From the NCBI GenBank assembly GCA_030248225.1, contig JASANE010003569.1, positions 1 to 64,000 on the forward strand: a DNA stretch of 64,000 nt. Direction: 5' to 3'. This DNA is from Trileptium ribeirensis. Its lineage: Eukaryota; Nematoda; Enoplea; Enoplida; Thoracostomopsidae. Each line of letters begins with the position of its first letter. Position 1 is the stretch's first letter. The translations under genes were made by a program, and so were the position numbers. The notes under the pieces are model-generated. The model made no database searches. It was not told where the DNA came from and saw nothing but the letters and a program-made list of their open reading frames with translations. This document shows positions 1-11,534 of the stretch, piece after piece.

Positions 1-3000
1 ACAAGAATCACACAATAAAAATCAGATATGTTTCTTGGTATATGCGACAGTGTTTCTCAAGTCATAATAAGCACATCTATGGCCAGTAGCAAAAAATGTA
101 CCTTGCTTTCAATCATGTAGTAGGCGCTGCTTTATTTCTGATCACACGGTGGCGATAGCATAGTTCCTAGTAGCGTAAAACAATGCCCTGTTCTGTTGAT
201 AGTTGCTCAGTACGCGATGAACATAATTAAGTCAAAGTCGCATTAAACATTAACCAAAATTTAGGCTCTCACTAGATTGCATTTATTAAAACATTCGTCA
301 TAGCGTACGTAGTATGTTATTGACATAGATTGTCATACAGCGTGGGTGCTTCCGGAATAAGATGGTGGAAGGAGTCACTCTTATTTGGCACACTACGATC
401 CCAATATTGACGATCTTCGACCCAGACATTTTTAAACTGTTTCAGCCGACTTTTATAGTGACCCCGCTTTTGGGACCCCGATTCTGAAAGGAGCCACCGG
501 AACCCCATCAAATCTGATTCTAATTATATTCTATTAATGATATAATATTTTTAATTACTTGCCCTGTTGTTCGCTTGCTTTACGTACGAGCTTCCTTAAG
601 AAACTGAGGATCAGCTCTGAAATAGCTTAGTGACGAGGGCACGGGAGTCGCAGCCAGGCAATTTTTTTAACAAGCCGACGTTGCGACAAAAATTTGTTCA
701 ATTATGAAATATGCAGATATTAACTCAGAAAGGATAGGGTTAAAGTAAAACTGCGACGCACTGTCCTATAATATTAATGGGAACCGTGATGTTCCTAATC
801 AGAAAAACTCAGCACAATGCCTGGGTACACAGTAGGCACAGGCACGGCGCATATGTCAAAGAAATATCTGATTTACATTTATTCCGCATTAGAGGCCGCC
901 AGGTAGCCGTGTCCGCTATAGGCTCAGTTCTAAAATGTAAGCTGTTTTCGAGGCTGCTTCGCGCCGATTAAGTATTTGTTATTACACTAAGAACTGCGGC
1001 GTGAAGAGCACTATGGTTTTAAATGTAAATGCTAGTGAATGAATGCAGTTTTGTGCATAATCAGAACGAAAATTATTTGGATTTTGAAAAATATCACATA
1101 AATTTTTGCAAAATTATCTTTGGAGAGGTCCACCAGCCGTTAATAGATACCAGCTGGAAATCCGCTGGGCGGTCATATTTCAGGCTGGCTCTTTTTCCGG
1201 CCGACTATTTTCCGGTCGGCCGTTTTTTTCCGAGCAGCAGTTTTGACGGCCAGCCGTTCCATTGGCGTGCCGGCTAAACGGTCGGCAGGCGGGCGGTCTG
1301 AAAATTTCACGACTGCAGTCCGGCCAGTGCCCCACACTAATTTATACATACATTAATCCCGAAATTCCAGGAAGATAGCGGGAACATAGCGGGAACTTCG
1401 GCCTCGGTGGTCGGAAGGGGGTCGGTTTGTCGCAAGAATGGGACGACGTGGAAAGGGGAAATAAATTTTCGCAAATTTTTGGCACTGAAATTTTTTCTTA
1501 AATTTTGCCTATTCTGCAACAATGTCTGTAAATTTTCCTCCGATTTTGCCAATTTTCCCTCCATTGTGCCAATTATAAATTCATTTTGCCTATTTTTGCG
1601 AAAATTTCTAGCCCGACTTCTGCACAGGATGCGAAGCCTCACGGAAAACAGGCTACCCCCTAGACGAGATAGTCTACGCACCGAGGGAGATGGACCCCTC
1701 TGAGGATTATAATCCATAGGTGTCGAAGGTCTGTCGGCTTATGTGGATAAACAGTCGGCAGGGTCGAAGGTCGTCTTGGGGAAAGTCCTCAAGGTGGATA
1801 TAGAATAGACATCCAACCGCTAACATTTTTGCCAATTTTGCCCAATTGTTGACAATTTGTGCCGATTTTACCCATGGTTATTGCTAATTTTAGCTAAATT
1901 TTTTTTGCGCATGTTGTGGCCGTGGCTGCGAACGGTTTTCAGTGGGCCCATGAGACCCAAATTACACGATAACTCATAATATCTCCGCAACGGCTCGACC
2001 TGCGTGCTGAAACTGGTCTTATTTTGTACAGTAAGTCAGTATCTATCGACAATTTTCGGTGTATCGTTTTTGCCGACGTCATTTGATCCCAACATAAATC
2101 TGGAGTCAGCATATTTTCTTTTCCTTATTTTCGTAAATTTTATATTTTTCCATTCCCTAAGCGTATGATATGTTTCTGTCAATTTAAAACACATATGCTG
2201 TTTTTGCTCTTTTGTCAAATTTGCGGACTGAATTGTACAAAATTGATGTACGCAACTCTGTATCCGTAATCACAGACTCACAAACGCGAACAGTGGCTTT
2301 GTGATGTACCAGTGCAAGTTGGGTTCGCTTATATCTTCATGTTTTGCACGTTTGGCAAAGTTCATCAAAGGGGTCACAACTTTTGGACTGTCATTTTAGT
2401 GCGTTCAGCAACTCAAGTCGAATTGGGCATGTCTGCCATTAAAATGTCTCGTGCTATGTCTTGTTCTTCAGGTGAACAGCTATCGAATGTCGCGATAAAG
2501 TTATTGATTGCGTGAACATTCAGACAGTCAGTTTTTCGCCCCATTGTGGGTTGGTCATTGCAATTACTTTCAGATGCCCTCTACGATCCATATGTATTGC
2601 TTTTAATTACGAGGCCACCAGTTGACAACTCTTCAAGTAACGCGGCGTTGCGATTGAATCTTTCCCAGTCGGCAGTATACTAATTCGCACACTGTTTTAG
2701 GGTATGACATATTATACATAAATCCTCATAGATCGGCAAATGGTAGGATTACCGCCTGAGACCCTCCCCTCTTCCTCGGGGAATCGGAATCGCCGACACC
2801 ACTGGGAGGTACTCTGACACCCCCTGGGGCTCCGCACCACAGCACCCTCGCGTCGAAAGCGAATGGAAAATTTTTACAATAAACATGCAAAATGAGCAAA
2901 GAATGATGGAAAATTGGCAATTGAATTTTACACTGAAAAATCTTTCATAAAAATAGCATTAAAGCGACACGAATTTATTATCACTAGAAGCTGTTATTTG

Positions 3001-3740
3001 TACCTAAACGGTTAAACATTTATACTAACTTACAGGACAATGTATCCACATAAATTGATTGAGCAGAATTTTCCCATAAGTTTTTAGAGGTTTTAACTGA
3101 TAAAATATTCACTTTACACGTTTCCAGTTCCTCAAATCTGTATTTATTTCTCAGCTACCACTGGGCTTATATTCCCAAACGCCATTGACATTTAGTCCAT
3201 TAAACTAAATAAACACGGTATTTTGGTACTGCAGCTAAGTTCGGCGCTTCGTGGGCGGTCTCCTCTGACTTAGGTTCAGGCTTACTATATGGCTTATATA
3301 GAAACCACAGCTTAGGCTAAGACCCAGGCTTAGGCTTAGTATATCGACAACAGCATAGCATGTATTTCACTGTCGCCTCTAAAAGTTGGTTGACCTTCTA
3401 GTGTATCCATAGGTTTGGACCATGCTCATGGCAAGCACTTGACGCAGATTGTCCAAATGTTGTGCTGATATTGCGAATTTCCACGTGTTCCTAAGCCATA
3501 TTTGTCCAGCCCATGGCTTCTTTATCGTATTGCATTATATCTTGTTTTGCTTAATTGCAAATATGTACTTGATTGTGAATCTCACAAGAATTTAATTGCA
3601 ATAAAATAACTATATTGTATTGAATTAATATTTTGTTAGGCGTTTGTCATTTCGTCTTTTTCAAGATTTATTACATAGCTAGGGGTACGCTGATTCTGCT
3701 TTGCTGTGTTTGTATTTTTCAAATGTTAAATATAAGTGTT
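1..3740. other. Non-coding stretch, no gene recognised
   Basis: No open frame here resembles a protein I know, and I see no consistent exon chain. Visible features are a GC-rich patch at about 1,135-1,320 built from GGCCGG/CCGGCC-type words, a run at about 1,490-1,600 and 1,830-1,910 with recurring 'TTTTGCCAATTTT'-like words, and a C-rich patch near 2,755-2,840. A short piece near 3,330-3,355 (CTTAGGCTTAGTATATCGAC) recurs at about 37,620, so it belongs to a dispersed repeat. The 126-residue open frame at 1,337-1,717 (minus) has an overlapping open frame on the other strand, is compositionally simple, and is probably chance. Confidence 0.5.
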
Positions 3741-4704
3741 GTCAGGGGTCTGGTAGGCTACCATGGGGCCCAGGACTTAATTTTTACAAAATTGGTTTCA
3801 AAAATTTTATTTCACCTAATCAATTATTATATGGGTCCCCATTTTTTCAAATCCTTTAAAATTTAAAATTTTATTTTACTTCCTTTTGTTGGACTAATTT
3901 GCATAAATCACATTCTTTTGGGTAAGTAGGTAACCTAAGTTTAAGTTGAGTTTTATATTAGTTAATTGGGTTAACTACCGCATGTAAGGTAGTTCTTACG
4001 TATTACTAGTGTTGTGTTATATGGGTCTCAGAAAACAGGTTTAATCGGCAGAAGCATTGTTTTCGGTCTATGTTCTTGGTTTTTGGCTTGCTTGCGATAT
4101 TTCTGAGTGTCGACTTTGAATATTAACGCAAAAAAAATTACGCGAAAAAGTGACTTGTTCTTGGTTTTTATGTCTTGGTATATAGAGAGTTGCGCTTAGT
4201 CGGAGTTGTTTGCGGATTACTGAAATTGGCTTGTGATATTGTACTTCTTATGAGAGAATGGAGCTTCAATATGGATGCGCTTCACAGTTAAATATCTTAA
4301 AAGTGACTACTAATTACTTAGTAATAATATTTCCTTAAAAACTCGAAGTGGCAATAGTTATTTTGTTGTCTTTTTGTGGGGGTAGGGTTTGGATCGGAAT
4401 TTTTAATTATGTCGGCTATCCGTAATAAAAAAGGGACGGGATTCGTCACCGAAGGATTGTGTGGTTCGAGGTATGGGCAGTAGAATGCCGGTGGGATGTT
4501 TGACGTGGCGCGCGTCCTTCTTTGCGGATCAGTATTTTATGCCGTATCTTTCGCGTTGCCGCGTGTATCTTGCTCGCCTCGATCACTCTGGTTCAATTAC
4601 TTGAATACCAAACACATAGCAATAAATGTTTATTATAACAATGCCGGTAAAATGTTAACGGACAACGTTGAGTAAATGAGGCCCTGAGCATTGTAACGCT
4701 GTTG

Positions 4705-4810
4705 ATCGTGCACTAAGACGTATAGGCTCTTCGTATAACATTCTGTCCGGTGCACTAAGGCGTGTAATCGTTCGTATAATACTCTTGCCCGTGTAACTAA
4801 GGCCTGGCGA
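4705..4810. repeat. Short tandem repeat, ~42 bp unit
   Basis: About two and a half diverged units start with GTGCACTAAG at 4,708 and 4,750 and with GTAACTAAG near 4,794. Each is followed by a 'TTCGTATAA' word. It contains no coding frame I would defend. Confidence 0.5.
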
Positions 4811-5858
4811 TATTGCTACGCGACACTGTTTCGTAAGGCTACCTTTTTCCAATCACGCTTCTAAATACCGTATACTTCCACTTGGTTGTAAATATTGTCA
4901 CTACTCAATCATTTTCGTTTTTAGCGCACTCGCTCCTAGCTCTATTAGCGTTAGGATTAAGTTATCAGCTAATTCTAATAAGCCTATTGTGCGGTTTGTA
5001 CGACCAGCCGCGATTGGCGACCGACGCACGTTTATATAATTACCTGAACTTAGGTCCTTAGAATTAGGCTAATACGTGCCAATATTTGACAAGCCGCTTC
5101 CTATTGGCGAGCAAACCCGGTTATTAAAACTGAACAGTAGCGATCGACTACCAAACAGTTGAAATTTGTTCAGTCTTGGCCTTGACTGCCTGGTCTCAGG
5201 ATTGTTTTGAGGAAGGGATTTCTCGAGCTGGTTGTTCGAATCCGACCCCTTACTCAACCGGTCTTCTCAAGAAGAACACTACTTGTCAAAGCACTCCCGA
5301 TTGGCGAGCAGACGCAACAAGCGTCGCTACTAACCTCGAACCCTGGTATTACTCACTCGACACTATGGTCCAAACTTTTTAAGATATTACTAAGCCTAAG
5401 TAAAATTATCTAGCTCAATACCACTTTTTTATTGGGAAATACTATTACTACTTAACTCCAGAACCATAAAAGCTAAACACCAAAACGAAGTCGTGCAGTG
5501 CTTTGCACTAAAACACAAAAGCTAAACCAGCGTATTCTTTAGCGTAATTCTTTACGCGCCGTTACTGATAATCCAAAGATAACTCTACGCTAACTCAACC
5601 ACTTATCAAATAACGCTGCTGACTTCTCTCCGTTCCACAATATCGTACCTCCATCACCACCGCCGCCACGACCGCAAGCAATACCAAGATAACTCACCAG
5701 ATATGCTCTTCCTTGCATAAATGGTGAGAGGTAAGATTTGTGGTGAGTTCTTCAGGAAGAGCAAAAGCCGATTTTCGGCTTGCAATATATACCGTACGAG
5801 TCTTTGAATTTGAGATTTGGCACCTGAAAGACATTTACAGGAGCAGCCAGAGATACCG

Positions 5859-7440
5859 TCAAACTGGAGGAAGCCATCCTGAGTCATGGAGCCGTATCTT
5901 AAAAATAGCCAACGAGTCTGCTTCGACAACATCGCGTGGTAGGCTGTTCCACAACGCTACGGTTCGGTAGGCAAAAGCATATCGAGAGCAGTCCAGATGA
6001 GGCGTGTATTTTGCTCGTAATTTGATAGGGTTTTGACGCCGAGTTCGCTCATCAAGTATGACATCAAAAAATCGGGACAAAGGAATGTCTATCAGTTTTT
6101 TTGCCATTTTATAGATGAGTATCATGTCAGCTCGAAGTCTTCTTGTTTCCAGTGTTTGAATTTGAAGATATCTAAGCCGCTCGTTGTATGATAGGTGGCT
6201 GATGGCAGGCACGAGTTTAGTCGCACGTCGTTGAACACCTTCTGGAAGTTTAATGTCCCTTACATAGTGTGGACACCAAGCACAGCTTGCATATTCAAGA
6301 CGAGATCGCACCATCGTGAAGTACAAAGGAAGGAAGATAGCCTTATTCATGAATTGAAATGAGCGTTTAATAATGCCGAGTATTCGTTGGGCTGATTTAA
6401 CAACTTCGGCACAGTGATCTGAGCATTTCAATGAGTCACTTATTCGTACACCGAGGTCTTTTTCGCTGCGGACTGTAGGAATGTTGATACCATTAATGGT
6501 GTAAGGGTAGTTTGGATTTTTACGTCCAAAGTGGAGACACACACATTTTGCTGCATTGAATTCCATGAGATCGTCAGCAGCCCATTGTTCAACATTAAGA
6601 ATGTCTGACGATAGACCATCTATGTCCAACTCAGGATTTCTACAATTTAATCTTCGTAAAACTTTTGTGTCATCAGCGAACATGTATAGTTTGCTATTTA
6701 TGAAATGATCCGCCTCGTTCACATAGAAAAGAAATAAAAGAGGTCCAAGCACAGATCCCTGTGGAACGCCGCTGTAAACAGGGGTCCATTCGGAGTGTGA
6801 ATTTCGGATGGTAACTCGTTGAAATCGATTACGAAGAAATGATGATATCCATGCTAACAATTTTCCTTCAATTCCACATGACTTCAACTTGGCAATAAGA
6901 TGAAAATGGGAAACTCGATCGAATGCTTTTTTAAGATCAAGGTATATTACATCGACAAAGTCTCCCTGGTTTATTACTGAGATAATCCAGTCCAGGTAAT
7001 CTAAAAGTTGCAGTTCGCACGATCGACCGCGGCGAAAACCAAACTGATATCCCTTGATAATATTATTAGAGACTGCGAATGTCATTATAGTGTCAGCTAT
7101 AACCATTTCCATCAATTTACCAATAGAGGCGTTGAGGCTGATCGGGCGGTAATTTTCGGGTGACGACCTGCTACCTTTCTTGAAGATCGCCGTAATACTA
7201 GCATAGCGCCAATCATCTGGGATAGTAGATGTAGTCATTGAATCATTAAATAGTGTTAGTAAGGGCGGGATCAAAATATCAGAGCACTTTACAAGAACGA
7301 TGTTTGGAATTTGATCAAGATCAGGAGAGTCATTTATTTTCAGTTTTTTTATTGCCTTATTAACATTATCGGCAGTAAATAAGACAGTTGAAAGGCGTGA
7401 TGTTGTTTGATTACAGTAAGTTGGGGCTACCACAGGATTT
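5859..7440 (-). pseudogene. LINE reverse transcriptase, 5'-truncated (CR1/L2-like)
   Basis: An uninterrupted frame of about 524 residues encodes the RT of a non-LTR retrotransposon. From the N-terminus: a 'NYRPISL' block (residues 94-100), the catalytic segment YLDLKKAFDRV (164-174) with the first Asp, SGVPQGSVLGPLL (221-233), the active-site box FADDTK (252-257), then a long thumb ending in a VALWNSLP motif typical of CR1/L2/Jockey-type elements. No RNase H follows. The AP endonuclease and any ORF1 are missing: upstream (above about 7,470) the frame closes and AT-rich non-LINE sequence begins, so this is a classic 5'-truncated insertion. The intact RT frame suggests a fairly recent copy. The stop is at 5,859. 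The element's 3' end is not clear, probably within 5,650-5,859. In a living copy, the product would reverse-transcribe its own RNA at a nicked chromosomal target. Confidence 0.88.
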
Positions 7441-7909
7441 GGTACCTGGAAAAGTAATGAAAAAAATGCATTAAAAGAGCGAGACTAATGTAAGCAAACG
7501 TAGAGGTGGACAAGTATATTCTCAAGTATGCACAAGAACCGCTGTCATAAAAACGTGTATCAGCCAATATAGTCGTAGCCAGGTAATCAGTAAAAAACAA
7601 GATTATTTATGGAAACTATAAGCTGAACAACACTCATGACTTCCGACCGACTTCATCAAGCGCAAGAGTACGGCTGACTAAAACTAAACTAACTCTATAA
7701 CAATAAGTTAGCTAATAGGTAAAATTAAACCGATTTATGCAAATTAAATATATAAACCAAAACAACAAAATTTAAAATTTAAAAATTTTAGGGCTTTCAC
7801 TTAATTAGGGAACCATATAATAATAAAAATAAAATTTAAAACCAAAATTTTTGAAATTTAAGATTTAGGACCCCGACTAGCCTATAGGACCCCCGACATC
7901 CTCGGTTGT

Positions 7910-8960
7910 CGAAGTATTATATGACACTGATTCCATTCTTTCGTCCCAGTTTTATGACCGTACCGTTTTTCGATTCTTCGATTTACCTTTTACCCCTTCC
8001 GTTGAAGACGCGTCTACCACTGAGGCTACCGTCTCCCTATTTGTAATTCTTCTTTTAACCGGCCCCTTGTTTCCATCACTATTTATTTCAATTTAGACCA
8101 GCCCGATTTTATTTTTTTAGAAATCCATCCCGATTTTAAATTTTTATTTCTTCTTTTCTTTGTTGCGCGTTTCTTCAGACTTGCGGACTCCCCAAAATAA
8201 CTAAAAAGCCTGTAAATATAGAAATATGATTAGTACACAAATTAATAACACAATACTTTAATGCCGTTTTCCTCACAGAATTCTGCGAATCTTTCTATTG
8301 TCAACGTCTTGAGTTTGTACGTTGGGATTTTTGCCACCGCCCTTGCGATCGATAAAATATTTGTTCGTGCCATATGGATGATTTCGGAAAATTGTTTTGC
8401 ACTTTCTTCCGTTCAGTCACGATTGCCAATTGTCCTGTTTTAATGTTGAATCCAAACACCGTTTGGTAATTGATCCATTGTTTCCACCATCGTGTTACGT
8501 GGAACGATGTTCTTCCGTCATTCGAACCTGGCGTGAAATTCATTCGATTTGGATTGCAACTGAATGGGTAACGTCGCTGAACGGCCATTCCTTTAGGCCG
8601 TCGTCCACTTGGTGGTTCTTTTCACTCGTTGGTTCGTTCGTCGAAACCCCGATTGTTGACCGTTACTTCTTCGGTCGTTCTTTTGTCACCGACTGATTCG
8701 AACATTCGTTGATTAACGATCATAAATTTCGAATTGAGCCTGTTTGGTCGATTTTTGATTTGTGGTTTCGTTTTGACCCGTACCCTTTCGTTTGACCCGT
8801 TTCGTTTCGTTCATCCCAACACCGCTTTCTTCGCCTCCACCACCGTAATTATTGGTACCCTTAACTAGCACGAATTATATTTGCAATGCTATAATTAATA
8901 AAAAATACAATATAATTATTATAATCAATTATTTTTGAGATCATATAAAAATTTAAACTA
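7910..8960. other. Spacer downstream of the Gypsy pol, possible element 3' region
   Basis: There is no recognised gene. On the minus strand at about 8,260-8,600 three overlapping open stretches, separated by shifts, look like decayed coding sequence in the same direction as the Gypsy pol. One reads IERFAEFCEENGI near 8,265-8,300. I cannot assign them to a family. They could be a further domain or an env/gag-like part of that element. From about 8,700 to 8,830 the plus strand is a T/G-rich low-complexity run of 'TTCGTTTTGACCCG' words. Confidence 0.35.
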
Positions 8961-8972
8961 CACGCTTATTTT

Positions 8973-9323
8973 TTATCTAGCTTTTGCTTTATACGTATGG
9001 TCATGCGCCTTTCTTTGCAAAATATGCTCTTGCGTAGTATAAATTTTTATGCAAGGTGAACAATACCATAAAGCTTCTTGCGGATCATTTTCTAGGCCTA
9101 CGCATGCTTGATGAAACCATAGATAACACATATCGCATTGTTCCCATTTTATTACTAGTCCTGTTTCACTCTTTTCTCTCCATGAGCCTTTACTTCTGCC
9201 ACAGTAGTAGTCTTCTGGTGCTAATTGTTGGCGTGACTCTTTTTGGACACGCCTTAATTTGGCTTCGTAAGCTGCATAGTCTTCCGTATCACCACCAAAA
9301 TGTTTGTGGGCATTGTTTTGCAC
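8973..9323 (-). pseudogene. PHD finger at the C-terminus of a Gypsy integrase
   Basis: Translation gives a Cys4-His-Cys3 PHD-type zinc finger: Cys41 (then Ser44 where a Cys is expected), Cys63-x2-Cys66, an aromatic core with Trp69 and Phe70, His71, Cys74, Trp86, Cys88-x2-Cys91. It is followed by a basic tail and a stop. PHD fingers commonly read histone H3 tails, so in this position the domain could steer integration to particular chromatin. That role is inference. The preceding residues (TEDYAAYEAKLRR) continue directly from the integrase C-terminal segment through a frame change around 9,300-9,330, so this is one polyprotein, now broken. The loss of one zinc ligand (Ser44) fits a decaying copy. 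Confidence 0.75.
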
Positions 9324-9640
9324 TGCCGACTTTTACTAATAAAATGTTCAAATATTTTACTACTATGACCCGAAAAAGTCTATAGAATTCTGGGTGATAC
9401 ACGCTACTAAACGGTCCCATTGAGGGTTTGTACGGGTTCTTCATTAGTACTAAGTCTCCATTATTAAAACTTCTTTTCTTTGCCCTTCTATCGAAATATT
9501 GTTTAAATTGTGTTTGCGCTAGCAATAGTCTTTTTCGAACTTGTTTTCGAACTTGATCCCAGGCTGTTGTTAATTTTTTTAATTAATTGGGGCGCATATC
9601 CTTCGTCAGTAGTTGCTGTTAAATGTCCGTGGATTGCGTT
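9289..9640 (-). pseudogene. Gypsy integrase C-terminal segment
   Basis: Read on the minus strand, this piece contains the segment typical after the catalytic core of Ty3/Gypsy integrases: a helical 'QFKQYFDRRAKKRSFNNGDL' run followed by VLMKNPYKPSMGPFSS and a small beta-rich region (GDLVLMKN is the usual start of the SH3-like C-terminal domain). Upstream, at about 9,600-9,690, a second frame supplies an LHGRDPDLPGENAIHG stretch, the familiar 'FLLHGRDP.LP' motif between core and C-terminal domain. At least two frame changes separate these parts, so no continuous product can be made. It joins the integrase core upstream and the PHD finger downstream. Confidence 0.75.
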
Positions 9641-9682
9641 TTCTCCCGGTAGGTCAGGGTCGCGTCCATGTAGTGGGAAAAA

Positions 9683-10315
9683 TTAGGTTTTTCCAGTTGA
9701 CACATGGACTGCTGTTCGATATGCCAAGCATAATGGTTCCAGGAATTCATTCCACTTGTCGGGGACTAATTCTGTTGTTGGTATTAGCGTTGCTTTAAGT
9801 GTTTGATTCCATGTTTCGACGAGTCCGTTGGCTTGGTGATGGTGTGGTGCTGAATACACCTTCTGTGTTCCAGTTTGTGCTAATTCTTTTGTAAAATTGT
9901 CGGCCGTGAAGCAAGGTCCTTTGTCCATTAACACTACTTGCGGTACTCCGGGTCGCCACACGATTCTTTCAATAAAATGTTTGGTGATGGTGTTAACTAT
10001 TTGGTCTGGTACTGCAAATGCTTCGTGCCATTTCGTGAAATAATCCATGAAGCAGATCATGTATTTATTGCCGGATTGGATTGGTGGTATGGGTCCAATG
10101 ATGTCGATGGCTAGTTTGTGGGATGGTGCTAGGGCTTTGATCGGTTGAAGCGGGTTCCTTCGTTTCGGTCCTTGTCGAAATCGGGCACACGGGGTGCATT
10201 CTTCGATGTATTGGCGTAGGTCGCGGGTCATGCTTGGCCAGAAGAAATTCCTCGTCATTTTTGACCATACTTTCTCGAATCCCAAATGGCCTCCGTACTT
10301 CGATGTGTGGTACAT
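9683..10315 (-). pseudogene. Ty3/Gypsy integrase (zinc-binding and catalytic core)
   Basis: An open frame of 210 residues carries an HHCC zinc-binding module (His3, His10, Cys40-x2-Cys43) and the rve catalytic core. Candidate DDE residues are Asp71 (in LAIDIIGP), Asp131 (in VVLMDKGP) and Glu167 (in HHHQANGLVETWNQTL). Exactly 35 residues lie between the second Asp and the Glu, as expected for D,D-35-E integrases. In a live element it would insert the cDNA copy into host DNA. The core is open, but the flanks need frame changes on both sides, so the copy is defective. The best match in style is the Ty3/Gypsy (Metaviridae) group, judged from the order RNase H, linker, integrase. Confidence 0.9.
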
Positions 10316-10329
10316 TTCGAATAACGGTC

Positions 10330-11000
10330 GTAGTCAGGAGGTACCACGATCTCGAATTCCTATGGCTCGGTTTGTTGTGGTCGATCCTTTCTTCGTAATC
10401 GATACAGGATGTCGCTATTCATTTATGATGAACTGATGCTCATGTGCCACGATCCATTTCTTCTCGAATTCGGGAATTGTGTCCAGGAATTCGTTGTGCT
10501 CGATGTAGTGCTTGAATGAGGGGATACATGGATATTCGTTTTGAGCGCGTACCAATTCATCTGGTGTCTATGGTGGTTCTAATCGGAAGTACTGTGAGTA
10601 CATCTCGGCCTCAGTTATTTCGGGTTATTCAGGTTCGTCGCGTAGATCCAATTCTTCCTCCGATTCTATTCTTTCCTCTTGTCGTTCAATCTGTACCTTT
10701 CTTTCATCGTTTTGTACTAGCGGTTCCACTCGGACTTTCTTTCTTGGCTGCTTCCGTCGTTGCGATAAAGGTTGCTTGGTTTGTTTTTCCTCGTTGAAAG
10801 TTCCAATATACTGTTTTCTTCTTCCGAGGTTTCTTCCATAATCGGTTGATTATCTTCTTCACTTTCGTCACTAATTTTTATTAGGTTTTTGATCGATGAG
10901 GTTTTTTGTTATTGTTTACTTGGTTTCTTGGGTCTGTTCTTTCTTTGACCCTTCTTTTGACTTTGTGAGTCATTCGGACTTTTCTTTCCTTGTTTCTTTC
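10330..11000 (-). pseudogene. Gypsy RNase H-integrase linker, decayed
   Basis: Between the RNase H remnant and the integrase the minus strand keeps a coding look in patches. One segment at about 10,430-10,560 reads DELVRAQNEYPCIPSFKHY and continues into an acidic/aromatic run before a stop. That matches the short linker found before the HHCC module in Gypsy pol. Farther upstream (about 10,600-10,900) the minus strand is strongly charged (Glu/Arg/Lys-rich). Several stops and shifts break the region. There is no catalytic motif in it. Confidence 0.6.
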
Positions 11001-11044
11001 GGTTTTACTTCTTCCGTCTTACACTGATTACCAATTCTTTGCCT

Positions 11045-11400
11045 CTTCGAACTCGAAAATCTTGTTTGCCATTCGTGCGAATCGCACGGTCATTTGTTCC
11101 AGCGGTCGTTTCTTATTGAGGATCTGGACCAATGGTGCATGGTCCATGATGATCTTGATATGGTTTCCCAATAACTACGGCGGAAGTGTTGAACCGCGCG
11201 GATTACTACCAGGCATTCTTGTTCCGTAATCGAGTACTGGGTTTCTTCATCACACTTGTTATTGCAATGGTGGATCACATTTTCGTTTCCCGCTTCGTCT
11301 TTTCGAGATAGGATGTATCCGATGCCATGTTTGTTTGCGCCGGTGTACAGGATGAACGGCCTGTACGGATCTCACGAAATTCCCGCAGCGTTCGCAGTAC
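11045..11400 (-). pseudogene. Gypsy RNase H remnant
   Basis: Minus-strand translation shows PFILYTGANKHGIGYIL followed by a YSITEQECLVVIRAVQHFR block. These match the first strand and the Glu-containing helix of the RNase H domain that follows Gypsy RT ('PFILYTDAS...' and 'YS.TE.E.LAVVWA'). The usual first catalytic Asp in TDAS is Gly here (TGAN), so the domain would be inactive. After HFR a frame change occurs near 11,170, after which a second frame carries the third strand (MDHAPLVQIL). No RT domain is found above about 11,440; that part is lost or was never inserted. Confidence 0.8.
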
Positions 11401-11465
11401 GACCAAACAGCTAGCACGATTACAAAATTATTCATTGAAGGAGTAGAGTCCCCCAAGTCGTATTA

Positions 11466-11530
11466 AACGATCAAGGTCCTTGCATTACTGCCGAGAATTT
11501 CACGAAAGAATTGGCGCTAAATTTTGTATG
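11466..11530 (+). pseudogene. Small Gypsy integrase fragment, opposite strand
   Basis: The plus strand reads DQGPCITAENFTKELA, a close relative of DKGPCFTADNFTKELA found on the minus strand in the neighbouring integrase (about 9,890-9,930). The fragment ends at about 11,530 and has no other integrase sequence around it. It is an inverted scrap of the same element family, showing an internal rearrangement or a second insertion at the truncated 5' edge of the main copy. Confidence 0.75.
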
Positions 11531-11534
11531 TGGC

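Larger units (their letters stand above)
3741..7897. repeat. Unit bounded by inverted arms (about 240 bp each)
   Basis: Bases 3,741-3,985 read as an imperfect reverse complement of about 7,665-7,897. For example GTCAGGGGTCTGGTAGGCTA on the left matches GTCGGGGGTCCTATAGGCTA read from the right end, followed on both sides by an A/T-rich AAATTT block and then 'AATTTGCATAAATC'. The enclosed 3.7 kb holds the LINE reverse-transcriptase fragment at 5,859-7,440. Either an inverted-repeat DNA transposon received a LINE, or two copies of a small repeat landed in opposite orientation. No clear target-site duplication is visible, so the first reading is inference. Confidence 0.55.

Noticed and set aside
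1337..1717. 126-codon minus-strand frame with a 98-codon plus-strand frame opposite
   Set aside because: Both strands are open because of base composition. No domain, splice context or conserved motif supports either.
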